41,562 bases of DNA from Bacteroidales bacterium UBA3143 (GCA_002364735.1 DEZB01000047.1:1031-42592), one strand, 5' to 3'; positions 1 to 8,706 are shown, numbered from the stretch's first letter. Notes: generated by a model not told the origin, from the letters alone. Program-made: numbers and translations.

Positions 1-50
1 GATTTATCGCGTCTCGGTGATAGTTGTAACCGATTTATCACGTCTCGATA
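1..50. repeat. Imperfect 19-20 nt direct repeat at window edge
   Basis: Two near-identical copies of GATTTATCrCGTCTCGrT (r = a or g) lie at 1-20 and 32-50, 31 nt apart. Between them GTGATA (17-22) can pair with TATCAC (36-41). The core CGTCTC also occurs in the palindrome at 18537-18565. The feature is cut by the window edge, so its full extent is unknown. It may be the tail of a dispersed intergenic repeat or the leader of the transporter gene that follows. Confidence 0.45.
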
Positions 51-89
51 AAAATATGTTTTTCCATTATCGTTATATATGAATAGAAA

Positions 90-1424
90 ATGAATAAAAA
101 AAGAATAACATTTGCTTCCAAAATAGGTATTGTTGCAGCAGCAGCTGGTTCGGCAGTAGGATTGGGTAACATTTGGCGGTTTCCCAGTCAGGCAGCTGAT
201 GGAGGAGGTGCACTGTTTATATTCCTCTACATTGGGTGTATTCTCTTTTTTGGTATCCCACTGATGATGGGAGAGTTTATCATTGGTCGTGCTGGACGAG
301 CCAATCCCTCAAGATCATTCGAGAAACTTGCACCGAACACATCGTGGAAATGGGTAGGTCTTTTGGGTGTCATTACAGGATTCCTAATTCTTGGATTCTA
401 TATGGTGGTATGTGGTTGGACGTTAGATTATATTGTGCAAAGTATTACTGGTCAATTGATGACTACTGAAAACTTTAGGGATAACTTTTTTGAGTTGCAA
501 CAAAGCCCTTTTCGACAAATAGCATGGATGTTTCTTTTCACATCACTTACTGCATTTTTCATTCTTGCAGGCGTAAAGAAAGGAATTGAGCAATCAGCAA
601 AAATATTGATGCCAGTTCTGTTTCTCCTTCTTTTGATGTTGGGTATTCGCTCTATTACATTGAGTGGTGCACAAGAAGGCCTATTCTTTTTGTTTAAACC
701 AAGTATGGAGCATGTGAAATCCACTATCTTTTTAGATGCTGTTGGACAAGCGTTTTTCTCTCTTTCCATTGGGATGGGGTGTATGACAACTTATGGGTCT
801 TACTTTAGAGACGATACTAATTTGCGCAAAACATCAGTTCAGGTTTCATTGTTAGACAGTATGGTGGCTGTGTTGGCGGGGATTGTGATATTCCCTGCTG
901 CATTTGCATTGACACAGTCGCCCGATACAATAGTTTCAACTTTGGTGGCTGGCGGACCAGGCTTGTTATTTATCACCATTCCCGAATTGTTTCATCATTT
1001 ACCTCTTTCCAGTCTTTGGGCCTCAATGTTCTTTGTGTTGTTGGGTATTGCTGCACTCACTTCCACCATATCTCTGATGGAGGTAGTGACTACTTATTTG
1101 CACGAAGAGTTTCAAATGTTACGTAGTAGAGCAATCATTCTTTTATCGATAGGGGTGGCTATGCTGGGGATAGTATCATCCGTTATACCGCAATTTTTTA
1201 ATCTACTGGATTTTGCTACTGCTAAAATAATGCTTCCGTTGGGAGGATTGTTTACTTCCTTATTTATTGGATGGTACTTAGATAAAAATATACTACGTGC
1301 CCAAATTACCAACAATGGGTCGCTAAATATTTCTATAGGATTCATTAAAGGCTATGTCTTTATACTACGCTATGTGGCACCTGCGGCTATAGGCGCGATA
1401 TTTATATATGGGTTGTTGTTTTAA
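90..1424 (+). CDS. Sodium:neurotransmitter symporter family (SNF/NSS) transporter
   Basis: Inner-membrane secondary transporter of the NSS family (LeuT/MhsT fold), expected to import an amino acid or related solute with Na+. The N-terminus carries the family signature GSAVGLGNIWRFP at residues 20-32, in TM1, which forms the substrate and Na+ site. The rest is a run of hydrophobic helices. The length of 444 residues fits the 11-helix bacterial subgroup (MhsT-like) rather than the longer 12-helix eukaryotic members. The ATG at 90 is the first start compatible with a complete TM1. A four-codon frame starting at 79 ends over it and is probably chance. The substrate cannot be read from the sequence. 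There is no clear operon partner: a 215-nt repeat-bearing gap separates it from aroA. Confidence 0.93.
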   Translation: MNKKRITFASKIGIVAAAAGSAVGLGNIWRFPSQAADGGGALFIFLYIGCILFFGIPLMMGEFIIGRAGRANPSRSFEKLAPNTSWKWVGLLGVITGFLILGFYMVVCGWTLDYIVQSITGQLMTTENFRDNFFELQQSPFRQIAWMFLFTSLTAFFILAGVKKGIEQSAKILMPVLFLLLLMLGIRSITLSGAQEGLFFLFKPSMEHVKSTIFLDAVGQAFFSLSIGMGCMTTYGSYFRDDTNLRKTSVQVSLLDSMVAVLAGIVIFPAAFALTQSPDTIVSTLVAGGPGLLFITIPELFHHLPLSSLWASMFFVLLGIAALTSTISLMEVVTTYLHEEFQMLRSRAIILLSIGVAMLGIVSSVIPQFFNLLDFATAKIMLPLGGLFTSLFIGWYLDKNILRAQITNNGSLNISIGFIKGYVFILRYVAPAAIGAIFIYGLLF

Positions 1425-1445
1425 AAAATAGGGCTTTAGCAAATT

Positions 1446-1575
1446 AGGTATTAGGTGTTAGCGAGTGAAAATAGGGAAAAGGGACAAGAAACAAGAAACA
1501 GAGAGCCAAGCAAAAGCTAATATCTAATAGCCAACGGCCAATACCTAACAGCTTACACCTAACAGCTAACACCTA
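1446..1575. repeat. Intergenic 14-nt tandem repeat with an inverted partner
   Basis: In the gap between the transporter and aroA, the 14-mer ACCTAACAGCTwAC is repeated in tandem at 1543-1556 and 1557-1570, with a partial third copy at 1571-1575. Degenerate relatives precede it at about 1516-1542. An inverted relative lies at 1446-1461: TAGGTGTTAG (1452-1461) is the exact reverse complement of CTAACACCTA (1566-1575). The arms enclose about 105 nt, so a long imperfect hairpin is possible. No gene is visible. It may act in 3' end formation of the upstream gene, or be a decaying dispersed repeat. Confidence 0.6.
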
Positions 1576-1639
1576 TTAATTATATTCCTTTTGATTTTAC
1601 TCCAAAAAGTAGTACTTTTACGTAAAATAAAAACAGCCC

Positions 1640-2872
1640 ATGGCATACAAAATAGATCCCCCACAATCATTATTTACAACCATTACACTACCAGGTTCTA
1701 AAAGCATAAGCAATCGAGCGCTTATACTTAATGCTTTAAGTTTGAGCAATTATGAGATTGAAAACCTATCATTATGTGAAGATACACGTGTTATAACTGA
1801 TGCTTTTGCCTCTGATTCCAATGTGTTTGATGTACGTGGTGCTGGAACTGCCATGCGATTTTTGTCAGCTTTTTTATCAGGGGTTGAAGGGGAGTGGATT
1901 GTGCGTGGATCTACCCGAATGCACGAACGCCCAATACTTCCTTTAGTTGATACATTGACATCGTTAGGAGCAAACATTGAGTATCTTGAACGACGTGGTT
2001 ATCCCCCTCTAAAGATTAAAGGTCAAAAACTGAAAGGTGGAGAGGTATATCTGACTGCAAGTGTAAGCTCGCAATTTATATCTGCACTTATTATGATAGC
2101 CCCAACAATGGAATTAGGTCTTAAACTAAACTTGGAACATGAAGTGATGTCAAAGCCATATATTCATCTTACACAAAAGATGATGGAGGATTACGGGGTG
2201 CGAATCAAATGGTCGAATGATACAATTACTGTAAAACCTCAACCCTATACGCCTGTTCGCTACTATGTAGAGCCTGATTGGTCTGCTGCTTCCTATTGGT
2301 ACTCATTTGTGGCACTTATGCCTGAAGCTGAAGTGAGACTAAAAGGATTGAAGAAAAATAGTTTGCAAGGCGATGCAAACATTATAAATCTCTTCTCAGA
2401 TTTAGGTGTGGAAACTGTTTTTGAAGAGGATGGTATAATGCTGAAAAAGAAAGCTATAAAAGCTAAGAAGTTTTTCCATAACTTTATCAATGAACCAGAT
2501 TTAGCACAAACATTTACCGTGGCCTGTTGTTTAATGAATATTCCTTTCTTCTTTTCGGGGTTGCAAACCTTAAAAATAAAAGAAACTGACAGAATAGTTG
2601 CACTAATTAGCGAATTGAAGAAATTGGGATATGTGTTACGTGAAACCGAGAATGGTATATTGGAGTGGGACGGTGAAAGGTGCTTGACAGACGAAACTAT
2701 TGTGATAGAGACTTATGAAGATCATCGCATGGCAATGTCTTTTGCTCCTGCCAGTCTCAAATTTGAAAATATGTATATTAATCATCCTGAAGTTGTGTCA
2801 AAGTCGTATCCATCTTTTTGGGACGATATGCAGCAAGGGGGTTTTAAGTTGAATGAATTAGATAATTTTTAG
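1640..2872 (+). CDS. aroA: 3-phosphoshikimate 1-carboxyvinyltransferase (EPSP synthase)
   Basis: Sixth step of the shikimate pathway: joins phosphoenolpyruvate to shikimate-3-phosphate in the cytoplasm. Family landmarks are in order: LPGSKSISNRAL near residues 17-28 (K21, S22 and R26 match the substrate-binding Lys-Ser-Arg), GAGTAMR at 67-73, SSQ at 143-145, the NEPDLA segment with the likely catalytic D287, KETDR at 314-318 and DHRMAM at 361-366. The 410 residues are slightly shorter than the usual 425-450 or so, from shortened loops, and no motif is lost. A TACTTTTA element at about 1612-1619 resembles the -7 box. The next gene starts 2 nt after the stop, so the two are probably co-transcribed. 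Confidence 0.96.
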   Translation: MAYKIDPPQSLFTTITLPGSKSISNRALILNALSLSNYEIENLSLCEDTRVITDAFASDSNVFDVRGAGTAMRFLSAFLSGVEGEWIVRGSTRMHERPILPLVDTLTSLGANIEYLERRGYPPLKIKGQKLKGGEVYLTASVSSQFISALIMIAPTMELGLKLNLEHEVMSKPYIHLTQKMMEDYGVRIKWSNDTITVKPQPYTPVRYYVEPDWSAASYWYSFVALMPEAEVRLKGLKKNSLQGDANIINLFSDLGVETVFEEDGIMLKKKAIKAKKFFHNFINEPDLAQTFTVACCLMNIPFFFSGLQTLKIKETDRIVALISELKKLGYVLRETENGILEWDGERCLTDETIVIETYEDHRMAMSFAPASLKFENMYINHPEVVSKSYPSFWDDMQQGGFKLNELDNF

Positions 2873-2874
2873 CT

Positions 2875-3285
2875 ATGACAAGTTTATTAATATTAGTAGG
2901 AATTGTAATTCTATTTTCTCTATCTGTTTACATTTGGAACATTGCTCAACGCAGAAAAGGTGTTTCTGAAGAACCCGAAGTGTATGTTCGTCCCGATGGT
3001 TGTTGTGGTGCTCACGAGGTATGTGAACATCCAGCAGATGAGCTGAATCAAAAACCTGTTTATTTTGACGATGAGGAACTTGATAGATTCAAACGTAAGC
3101 GCTCACATGAGTATACTAACGAAGAAGCTGAAGAGTTTCGAGATATTTTTTACACTATGTTTGATGAGGAGAAAACGCATTGGCTGCGTAGTTTGCGCAT
3201 GAGACATATTGCATTGCCCGATCAGGTGAAGCATGAGATGGTGGAAGTGATGAAATCGTTGCAGAAGGAGAATAAAACTGCTTAA
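2875..3285 (+). CDS. Membrane-anchored Cys-rich protein of unknown function
   Basis: I do not recognise an established function. The 136-residue protein has one N-terminal membrane segment (about residues 4-22) and then a charged soluble part. A compact C-C-x2-H-x2-C cluster (C43, C44, H47, C50) suggests metal or Fe-S binding just outside the membrane helix. The C-terminal two thirds are rich in Glu, Lys and Arg and probably helical. The gene begins 2 nt after aroA and ends 20 nt before a metal-type ABC permease, so it probably belongs to one transcript. That context makes a metal-related role possible, but this is inference only. Confidence 0.8.
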   Translation: MTSLLILVGIVILFSLSVYIWNIAQRRKGVSEEPEVYVRPDGCCGAHEVCEHPADELNQKPVYFDDEELDRFKRKRSHEYTNEEAEEFRDIFYTMFDEEKTHWLRSLRMRHIALPDQVKHEMVEVMKSLQKENKTA

Positions 3286-3305
3286 ACGCTTAGCTCAGGC
3301 TTGTT

Positions 3306-4121
3306 ATGAATGTAGTTGAACTGCTCGATTATGCTTTCTTTCGCAATGCTTTGTGGGGGAGTTTGCTGGCAAGTATTGCTTGTGGTATTATAGGAAGCTA
3401 CGTAGTAGCTCGACGCATGGTTTTCATTAGCGGGGGAATCACGCATGCTTCGTTTGGCGGATTGGGAATTGGCTTTTACTTCGGATTTAATCCAGTTCTT
3501 TCAGCAATGGTCTTCTCAGTTCTTTCAGCGTTTGGTATTCAGTGGTTGTCTAAGAGTCAAAATGTACGAGAGGACTCCGCTATTGCAGTGTTTTGGTCAT
3601 TGGGAATGGCATTGGGCATTATTCTAATATTTCTTTCTCCAGGATATGCCCCCAACCTTTCGGAGTATCTTTTTGGGAATATTCTCACCATTAGTAGAAC
3701 AGACATTCTGCTATTGGGAACATTAAGCATTGTTTTAATGCTTTTCTTTACATTCTTTTATCGTCCTATTCTCAATACTTCTTTTGATAAAGAGTTTGCC
3801 CAAACGCGCGGTGTTAATGTCGCGTTTTTTGAGTATGTACTTATTATGTTGGTCGCTGTTACTATTGTGCTTAGCATTCGTTTGGTAGGTATTGTGCTTC
3901 TTATCTCATTATTCACTGTACCACAAATGACGGCCAATATCTTCACCCATAAGTTCTCTAAGATTATGATTTGGTCAATACTTATCAGTCTTGTAGGGTG
4001 CATTGGTGGATTGCTTATGTCTTATTATCTAAACGTACCATCGGGTGCTTTCATTATTTTTGTATTGATTTCTATTTTCTTAATTGCTAAGGTGGGAGTG
4101 AAGGTGTTTAGAATTAAATAA
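3306..4121 (+). CDS. ABC-3 family metal ion transporter permease (ZnuB/MntB-like)
   Basis: Polytopic inner-membrane permease of the family that imports Zn2+, Mn2+ or Fe2+. The 271 residues form about seven or eight hydrophobic helices. The N-terminal half has the typical VARRMVFISGGITHASFGGLG stretch (about residues 34-54, conserved as RRMvFi..ai.HAa..G in the family), and the helix IRLVGIVLLISLFTVPQMTA lies in the second half. No ATPase or substrate-binding protein gene is adjacent, so these must be encoded elsewhere. The gene follows the Cys-rich protein by 20 nt and probably shares its transcript. The metal is not determinable. Confidence 0.9.
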   Translation: MNVVELLDYAFFRNALWGSLLASIACGIIGSYVVARRMVFISGGITHASFGGLGIGFYFGFNPVLSAMVFSVLSAFGIQWLSKSQNVREDSAIAVFWSLGMALGIILIFLSPGYAPNLSEYLFGNILTISRTDILLLGTLSIVLMLFFTFFYRPILNTSFDKEFAQTRGVNVAFFEYVLIMLVAVTIVLSIRLVGIVLLISLFTVPQMTANIFTHKFSKIMIWSILISLVGCIGGLLMSYYLNVPSGAFIIFVLISIFLIAKVGVKVFRIK

Positions 4122-4168
4122 GATGCGTAAATATGAGTCTCTATCTTTAATAATAAAACAATAAACAA

Positions 4169-5035
4169 ATGAAAAACTTATTTCTTTCTATTTTGGTTTT
4201 CTCTTTTCTTTCAATTTCGTCATTCGCTCAAACTGGTAAGGTGTATGAAAATCTTACTGTGAAAAGTGATATACTAAAGATGGATCGAAAATTCGCTATT
4301 TATTTACCGCCAGGCTATGAGACTTCTGAACGTGAATATCCTGTTCTTTACCTGCTACATGGTGCTGGTGACGACCACACTGGCTGGGTGCAGTTTGGAG
4401 AAGTTTTACATATTGCAGACAACGCTATTTTGGAAGGTAGTGCTACAGCTATGATTGTTGTGATGCCAGATGCTAATACGGGTCAACGTGGCTATTTTAA
4501 TAGCATTAAAGGAGATTGGCGTTACGAAGATTTCTTTTTTCAAGAGTTGATACCTTTTGTAGAGAAAGAATATCGAATAAGAAAAGATAAACGTTACCGT
4601 GCTATAGCAGGTCTTTCTATGGGTGGTGGAGGAACATTTGTTTATGCTTTGCGCCATCCTGAATTATTTTCTTCGGCATGTCCCTTGAGCGCTTCTTGTG
4701 GTCCATTAAACATGGAGGAGATGGAGCGTTACAAACAACGTGAAGGGATGCAAAATGCTACAGATGATGAGTTAAAAGCTTATTATAAAAAACATAGCGT
4801 GCTTGATATGATGAGAAATATGCCTGATGATCAGAAAAAAGCTGTGCGTTGGTTTATCGATTGCGGAGATGATGATTTCCTTTACGAAGGTAATTCTCTT
4901 GTCCATACTGCGATGCGCAAGAAAGAAATTCCGCATGAGTACCGTGTTCGTAACGGTGGTCACACATGGACATATTGGCGCGAATCGTTACCTGTAGTAT
5001 TATCGTTTGTTTCTGACTCATTTCATCAACATTGA
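4169..5035 (+). CDS. Secreted alpha/beta-hydrolase esterase, CE1/esterase D-like
   Basis: Putative periplasmic or secreted esterase of the Esterase_D (PF00756-type) superfamily, related to acetyl-xylan and feruloyl esterases. Residues 1-21 are a clear signal peptide ending SSFAQ. The nucleophile elbow GLSMGG places the catalytic Ser at S150. The acid is in the CGDDDF segment (residues 232-237), and the His is H265 in GGHTWTYWR. YPVLYLLHGAGDD near residue 57 supplies the oxyanion-side strand. The gene lies 47 nt after the ABC permease. The natural ester is unknown; a plant polysaccharide ester is typical of the family. No terminator was seen directly after it. Confidence 0.9.
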   Translation: MKNLFLSILVFSFLSISSFAQTGKVYENLTVKSDILKMDRKFAIYLPPGYETSEREYPVLYLLHGAGDDHTGWVQFGEVLHIADNAILEGSATAMIVVMPDANTGQRGYFNSIKGDWRYEDFFFQELIPFVEKEYRIRKDKRYRAIAGLSMGGGGTFVYALRHPELFSSACPLSASCGPLNMEEMERYKQREGMQNATDDELKAYYKKHSVLDMMRNMPDDQKKAVRWFIDCGDDDFLYEGNSLVHTAMRKKEIPHEYRVRNGGHTWTYWRESLPVVLSFVSDSFHQH

Positions 5036-5578
5036 TTTGTTTATTTAGAGTTCACAGATCCCCACATCAGAAATCAAGGAAATGAGCAAATAATTTTGTT
5101 TTTCAAACATTTATGCCTTAAAAGCGGGTCACCAACTATTTTATGTGTTCTGATTAATTATTATATCAAACACATTTATATCAGGACGCATCTACGAAGC
5201 TCCAATTAGTATTCATAAAGATGTACTACAGACAGGACGCTCCTAATAGGAGCTAAAAATAACCAGCTCTTTTAAGAGACTATAAATGATTTGATGGTAA
5301 TAAATAAAGACATAGAAACAACAAAGAACAACAATTCAAACATTCTGCTATCCAGCGCATCGTAGATGCAGCGCTGTCTGTAGTAAGCAAGCAAGCGCAC
5401 CACCCCAAGCGCCGATAGGTGTGGCCTGTAAATTGATTACTGCAATACAGTTTAATTGAATTGGACAATAAAAATGAAAAAACAAACACATGCTTTTGCA
5501 TCTGATTCTTAAAAGTTCAATTCACGATATAGATATTTCACTGTTACCTGTTGATTTTTTAATCTGAGACTGTTTTTT
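5036..5578. other. 543-nt gene-free gap between the esterase and feoAB accessory genes
   Basis: The genes on either side converge on this gap. Open frames here are short and lack family resemblance, and the minus-strand 73-codon frame at 5280-5501 runs through repeat sequence. The visible content is the set of inverted motifs described at 5188-5383. The rest is AT-rich sequence with no tRNA or clear terminator. Confidence 0.6.
5188..5383. repeat. Palindromic repeat modules shared in inverted orientation
   Basis: GCATCTACGA (5188-5197) and CTACAGACAG (5226-5235) recur as exact reverse complements at 5360-5369 and 5374-5383. Each half contains its own palindrome: GCTCCTA-a-TAGGAGC at 5239-5253, and GCATC-gta-GATGC at 5357-5369. 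The surrounding sequence is more GC-rich than the rest of the gap. This looks like two copies of a dispersed intergenic repeat in opposite orientation. Confidence 0.6.
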
Positions 5579-5779
5579 TCAATTCTTATCAGTTTGTAAA
5601 TAAGCCCTATATGGATCATGAACATCCTCTTTCCATTCTTTTGACATGCTACATCCAGTACAACCACCGCATATATTTTTTCTCCTATCGATAACGAAGA
5701 AAAAGCGATAGACATTGCGAATTAAGATTCCCGCAACAACAAGACCTATAAGTATGACGATAATTAGTTGTAGATTCAT
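5579..5779 (-). CDS. FeoB-associated Cys-rich membrane protein
   Basis: Small accessory protein of ferrous iron uptake. Its 66 residues comprise one N-terminal membrane helix (about 4-21) followed by a basic linker and the cluster CGGCTGCS (three Cys at about 38-44). This is the hallmark of the FeoB-associated Cys-rich family (PF12669 type). It starts 30 nt downstream of feoAB on the same strand, so the two are likely one operon. The role is inferred from family and position; the Cys cluster may handle Fe2+ at the cytoplasmic face. A second frame at 5509-5715 overlaps it and is rejected. Confidence 0.88.
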   Translation of the reverse strand: MNLQLIIVILIGLVVAGILIRNVYRFFFVIDRRKNICGGCTGCSMSKEWKEDVHDPYRAYLQTDKN

Positions 5780-5809
5780 ATCATTAAAACATATTAATCA
5801 ACATAATGT

Positions 5810-8293
5810 TTAAAATAGCATCCCTATCTGATAGGTCAAAAATGCAATGAACCACGCTAATAAGGTGGTGTACACAATGGTAAAGAGACCCCATTTCCAA
5901 GAGCCCGATTCTTGTTTAATGGCCACAATAGTGGCTATGCAAGGGAAGTATATCAAAACAAATAGCATTAAGGCAATAGCAACAACAGGAGTGAAAACAG
6001 GGGTTCCATCGCTATGCTTCTCGTTCTTTATTCTGGTTTGTAACGATTCTTGTTTCTCTGGATCACCTGGATAAAGCACTCCCAATGTGCTTACAACAAT
6101 CTCTTTTGCTGCCATTCCGGTGATAATACTTACTGATATCTTCCAATCGAAACCCAAGGGACGCATAACGGGTTCGATGAAATGACCTATTTTGCCAATA
6201 TATGAGTTTTCTTGATGAACGGATGTGCGCATCACTTCAATGCCTGCTACAATACTATCTTTCTTTTGTGTAGATATTCCTCCTTGTGAAAATACATCTC
6301 TGGTTTGCTCTATTTGGTCATCAAAATATTCTTCTGTAGATTTATTATGAGGGAAATAACCTAAGAACCATATAACAATGGAGGCTATAAGGATGATGCC
6401 TCCCATTTTTTGTAAATACTGACGCGATTTGTCCCACATATGTGTGATGGTTGATTTCACTGTAGGCATGCGATAGGGGGGGAGTTCCATAACAAATGGA
6501 GAGTTCTCTTCTTTGAACATCGTTTTGCGGAACAATTTTGACATTATAACTGCAAGTAAGATACCGAAAAGGTAAATGGCAAACAAAGCAAAGCTGGCAT
6601 GTTTAGGAAAAAATGCGCTTACAAACAATATATATATGGGGAGTCTTGCACTACATGACATAAGAGGATTGATAAGCATAGTAATCATTCTACTGCTACG
6701 ACTCTCAATGGTACGTGTTGCCAAAATGGCGGGTACGTTGCAACCGAAACCCATTATCAGGGGGATAAATGACTTGCCATGAAGTCCAATTTTGTGCATC
6801 ACTTTGTCCATAATAAATGCTGCACGGGCCATATATCCCGAATCCTCCATAAAGGAGATGAAAGCATAGAGAATGACTATGTTGGGTAAAAAGATAATCA
6901 CTCCTCCAACTCCTCCAACAATGCCGTCCACCAAAAGGTCTTTCAGTGGCCCATCGGCCATATTGGTTCGTATAAAATTACCAATTAGTTGCACAACCCA
7001 TTCAATCCACTCCATTGGATAACTTCCCAGTGTAAAGGTGGCTTCAAACATGATCCACATAAACACAAAAAAGAGCGGAAAGCCAAAGTACTTGTTAGTA
7101 ACAATGTTGTCCAGGATACGTGTAGTGTCAGATATATTAATTTTCTCTGAAAGCGTTTCACGCAATCCTCCTGCAACAAAGCCGTAACGTGCATTTGTGA
7201 AAGCAGACTCAGGGTCTTCCCTAAGTAGATTTTCAATATAGTTACGTTCTCGCTCTGTTCTCGCAAAAATAGCTTTGTGATTTGGAAGCGTCGTGCTAAC
7301 AACTTTTTGTATGTCTTTGTCGTTTTCCAGCAACTTGATGCATAAGTAACGCAAGGGCATATCTAAATGTGATATATCTGTCTTCTCAAATTGTTGCTCT
7401 AATCGTGAAATAGCTTTCTCTAATACCCTGCCATATGAAATATGCACGTTGCCACTCCCGTTTTGAGTGCCTGCTTCATACATTTCAATTATCTTATCTA
7501 ACATGGCAGGAATCCCGAAACCTTTTTTACCAATGGTTGGTATTATGGGGGTGTCAATCATTTCTGCTAATGTAGCATAATCGAAGTCTCTACCACTAAC
7601 TTGCAACTCATCAAACATATTGAGCGCAATTACCATTGGAACCTTAAGCTCCATCAACTCTGTGGTCAAATACATGTTTCGCTCTAACGATGAAGCTGAA
7701 ACCACATTGATGATAATATCGGGCTTTTCTTCTAAAATATATTTTCTTACGAACAGTTCTTCTGGTGTATATGCTGACAAGGAATAGGTGCCTGGCAGGT
7801 CAACCATTTTGAAAGTATATCCTCGGTGCTTCAGTTTTCCTTCCTTAGAATCTACTGTTACACCACTATAGTTACCTACATGTTCGTGAGAACCAGATGC
7901 TATGTTAAATATTGAGGTCTTACCAGAATTTGGATTGCCTACCAATGCAACGGATATAATTTTTGAATCCTTTTGAGATGTAGACTTTGGGGTAGAGGTT
8001 TTGGTGCTTTCAGCAATCAATTCAAAGTCTTTTTCGGATGTTGCCTTTTCGTATTCTGGAACATCCTTCTTAATCATTGATATTTCAATCATCACAGCTT
8101 CACTACGACGTAACGAAACTTCATACTCCATAATATGGTATTTTATTGGGTCTTTGAGTGGAGCATTCAGAATAGACTTCACCTCCTGACCACGCACAAA
8201 GCCCATCTCTAATAAACGTTTGCGGAATGCACCGCTACCATTCACTTTTACGATATAGGCCTTGTCGCCTGTATGAAGTTCGGATAAACGCAT
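5810..8293 (-). CDS. feoB: Ferrous iron transporter, FeoA-FeoB fusion
   Basis: GTP-dependent Fe2+ importer of the inner membrane. Residues 1-72 are a FeoA SH3-like domain (MRLSELHTGD to VMIEI), joined by a polar linker (about 75-110) to a FeoB G domain. The G domain has G1 GNPNSGKTS (119-127), G3 DLPG (165-168) and G4 NMFD (225-228). A helical regulatory segment follows, then the membrane core from about residue 400 with the two Gate regions (including GFGCNVPAI and SCSARLPIY). The 827 residues match fused FeoAB proteins known in Bacteroidetes; in Enterobacteria FeoA and FeoB are separate. The FeoB-associated Cys-rich gene follows by 30 nt. Confidence 0.96.
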   Translation of the reverse strand: MRLSELHTGDKAYIVKVNGSGAFRKRLLEMGFVRGQEVKSILNAPLKDPIKYHIMEYEVSLRRSEAVMIEISMIKKDVPEYEKATSEKDFELIAESTKTSTPKSTSQKDSKIISVALVGNPNSGKTSIFNIASGSHEHVGNYSGVTVDSKEGKLKHRGYTFKMVDLPGTYSLSAYTPEELFVRKYILEEKPDIIINVVSASSLERNMYLTTELMELKVPMVIALNMFDELQVSGRDFDYATLAEMIDTPIIPTIGKKGFGIPAMLDKIIEMYEAGTQNGSGNVHISYGRVLEKAISRLEQQFEKTDISHLDMPLRYLCIKLLENDKDIQKVVSTTLPNHKAIFARTERERNYIENLLREDPESAFTNARYGFVAGGLRETLSEKINISDTTRILDNIVTNKYFGFPLFFVFMWIMFEATFTLGSYPMEWIEWVVQLIGNFIRTNMADGPLKDLLVDGIVGGVGGVIIFLPNIVILYAFISFMEDSGYMARAAFIMDKVMHKIGLHGKSFIPLIMGFGCNVPAILATRTIESRSSRMITMLINPLMSCSARLPIYILFVSAFFPKHASFALFAIYLFGILLAVIMSKLFRKTMFKEENSPFVMELPPYRMPTVKSTITHMWDKSRQYLQKMGGIILIASIVIWFLGYFPHNKSTEEYFDDQIEQTRDVFSQGGISTQKKDSIVAGIEVMRTSVHQENSYIGKIGHFIEPVMRPLGFDWKISVSIITGMAAKEIVVSTLGVLYPGDPEKQESLQTRIKNEKHSDGTPVFTPVVAIALMLFVLIYFPCIATIVAIKQESGSWKWGLFTIVYTTLLAWFIAFLTYQIGMLF

Positions 8294-8367
8294 TTATGAA
8301 CAAGAAATAATGAATTAAGAAAATTGACCAAAAGATAATACACAAAGCATGTGTAGTAATTTGAGTG

Positions 8368-8375
8368 CAAAGATG
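8368..8375 (-). promoter_or_regulatory. Candidate -7 element for feoAB
   Basis: Read on the minus strand this is CATCTTTG followed by CA, one mismatch from the Bacteroides -7 consensus TAnnTTTG. It lies about 75 nt upstream of the feoAB start. No good TTTG box was found at the expected upstream distance, so support is partial. Confidence 0.4.
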
Positions 8376-8650
8376 GGCAATTTTATTCGAAAAGGAGATA
8401 CCAGTAGTGCTTTATTTACAATTGTTTTAAATAGTGCGTGTGCTTTATTGCATGGTGGATGGATAATAAATCCTTTGTGTGTAATGGTTTGGGTGATGTC
8501 GAAATGTATTTGTAATTATTCTGCTTGACTTTATTTATGCTTTATCCTATTCAATAAAATGTGTGCTATTTAATTCTTTCCAACCGAAGAATGTGGCAGA
8601 TTAAAAACATCATTTAAGTACTCTGTTTTCTGTTCATCCTTTTTTCTTTG

Positions 8651-8658
8651 TATTTTTG
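8651..8658 (+). promoter_or_regulatory. Candidate -7 element for fumarase
   Basis: TATTTTTG followed by CA matches TAnnTTTG fully and lies 48 nt before the ATG. A TTTC at 8627-8630 is near the place where the -33 TTTG box is expected. Confidence 0.55.
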
Positions 8659-8706
8659 CAATCAGAAGATAAAAGAATTACATAAAAACTTAATTACGGA
8701 ACCGTT

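Larger units (their letters stand above)
8294..8706. other. 413-nt divergent intergenic region between feoAB and fumarase
   Basis: The genes on either side read outward, so promoters for both strands must lie here. Candidates are at 8368-8375 (minus) and 8651-8658 (plus). The middle is AT-rich with several GTGTG-type stretches and no open frame of note. I searched for a Fur-like palindrome upstream of feoAB and could not support one. Confidence 0.55.

Noticed and set aside
5280..5501. 73-codon minus-strand frame in the esterase-feoAB gap
   Set aside because: It crosses the palindromic repeat modules and lacks any domain, so it is probably chance.
5509..5715. Frame overlapping the FeoB-associated Cys-rich gene
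   Set aside because: The overlapping frame at 5579-5779 has the membrane helix and Cys cluster of the known family; this one reads the same DNA out of phase.
8294..8706. Fur-box-like operator or riboswitch upstream of feoAB
   Set aside because: I could not find a convincing palindrome of the Fur type or a conserved RNA fold in this region by eye.
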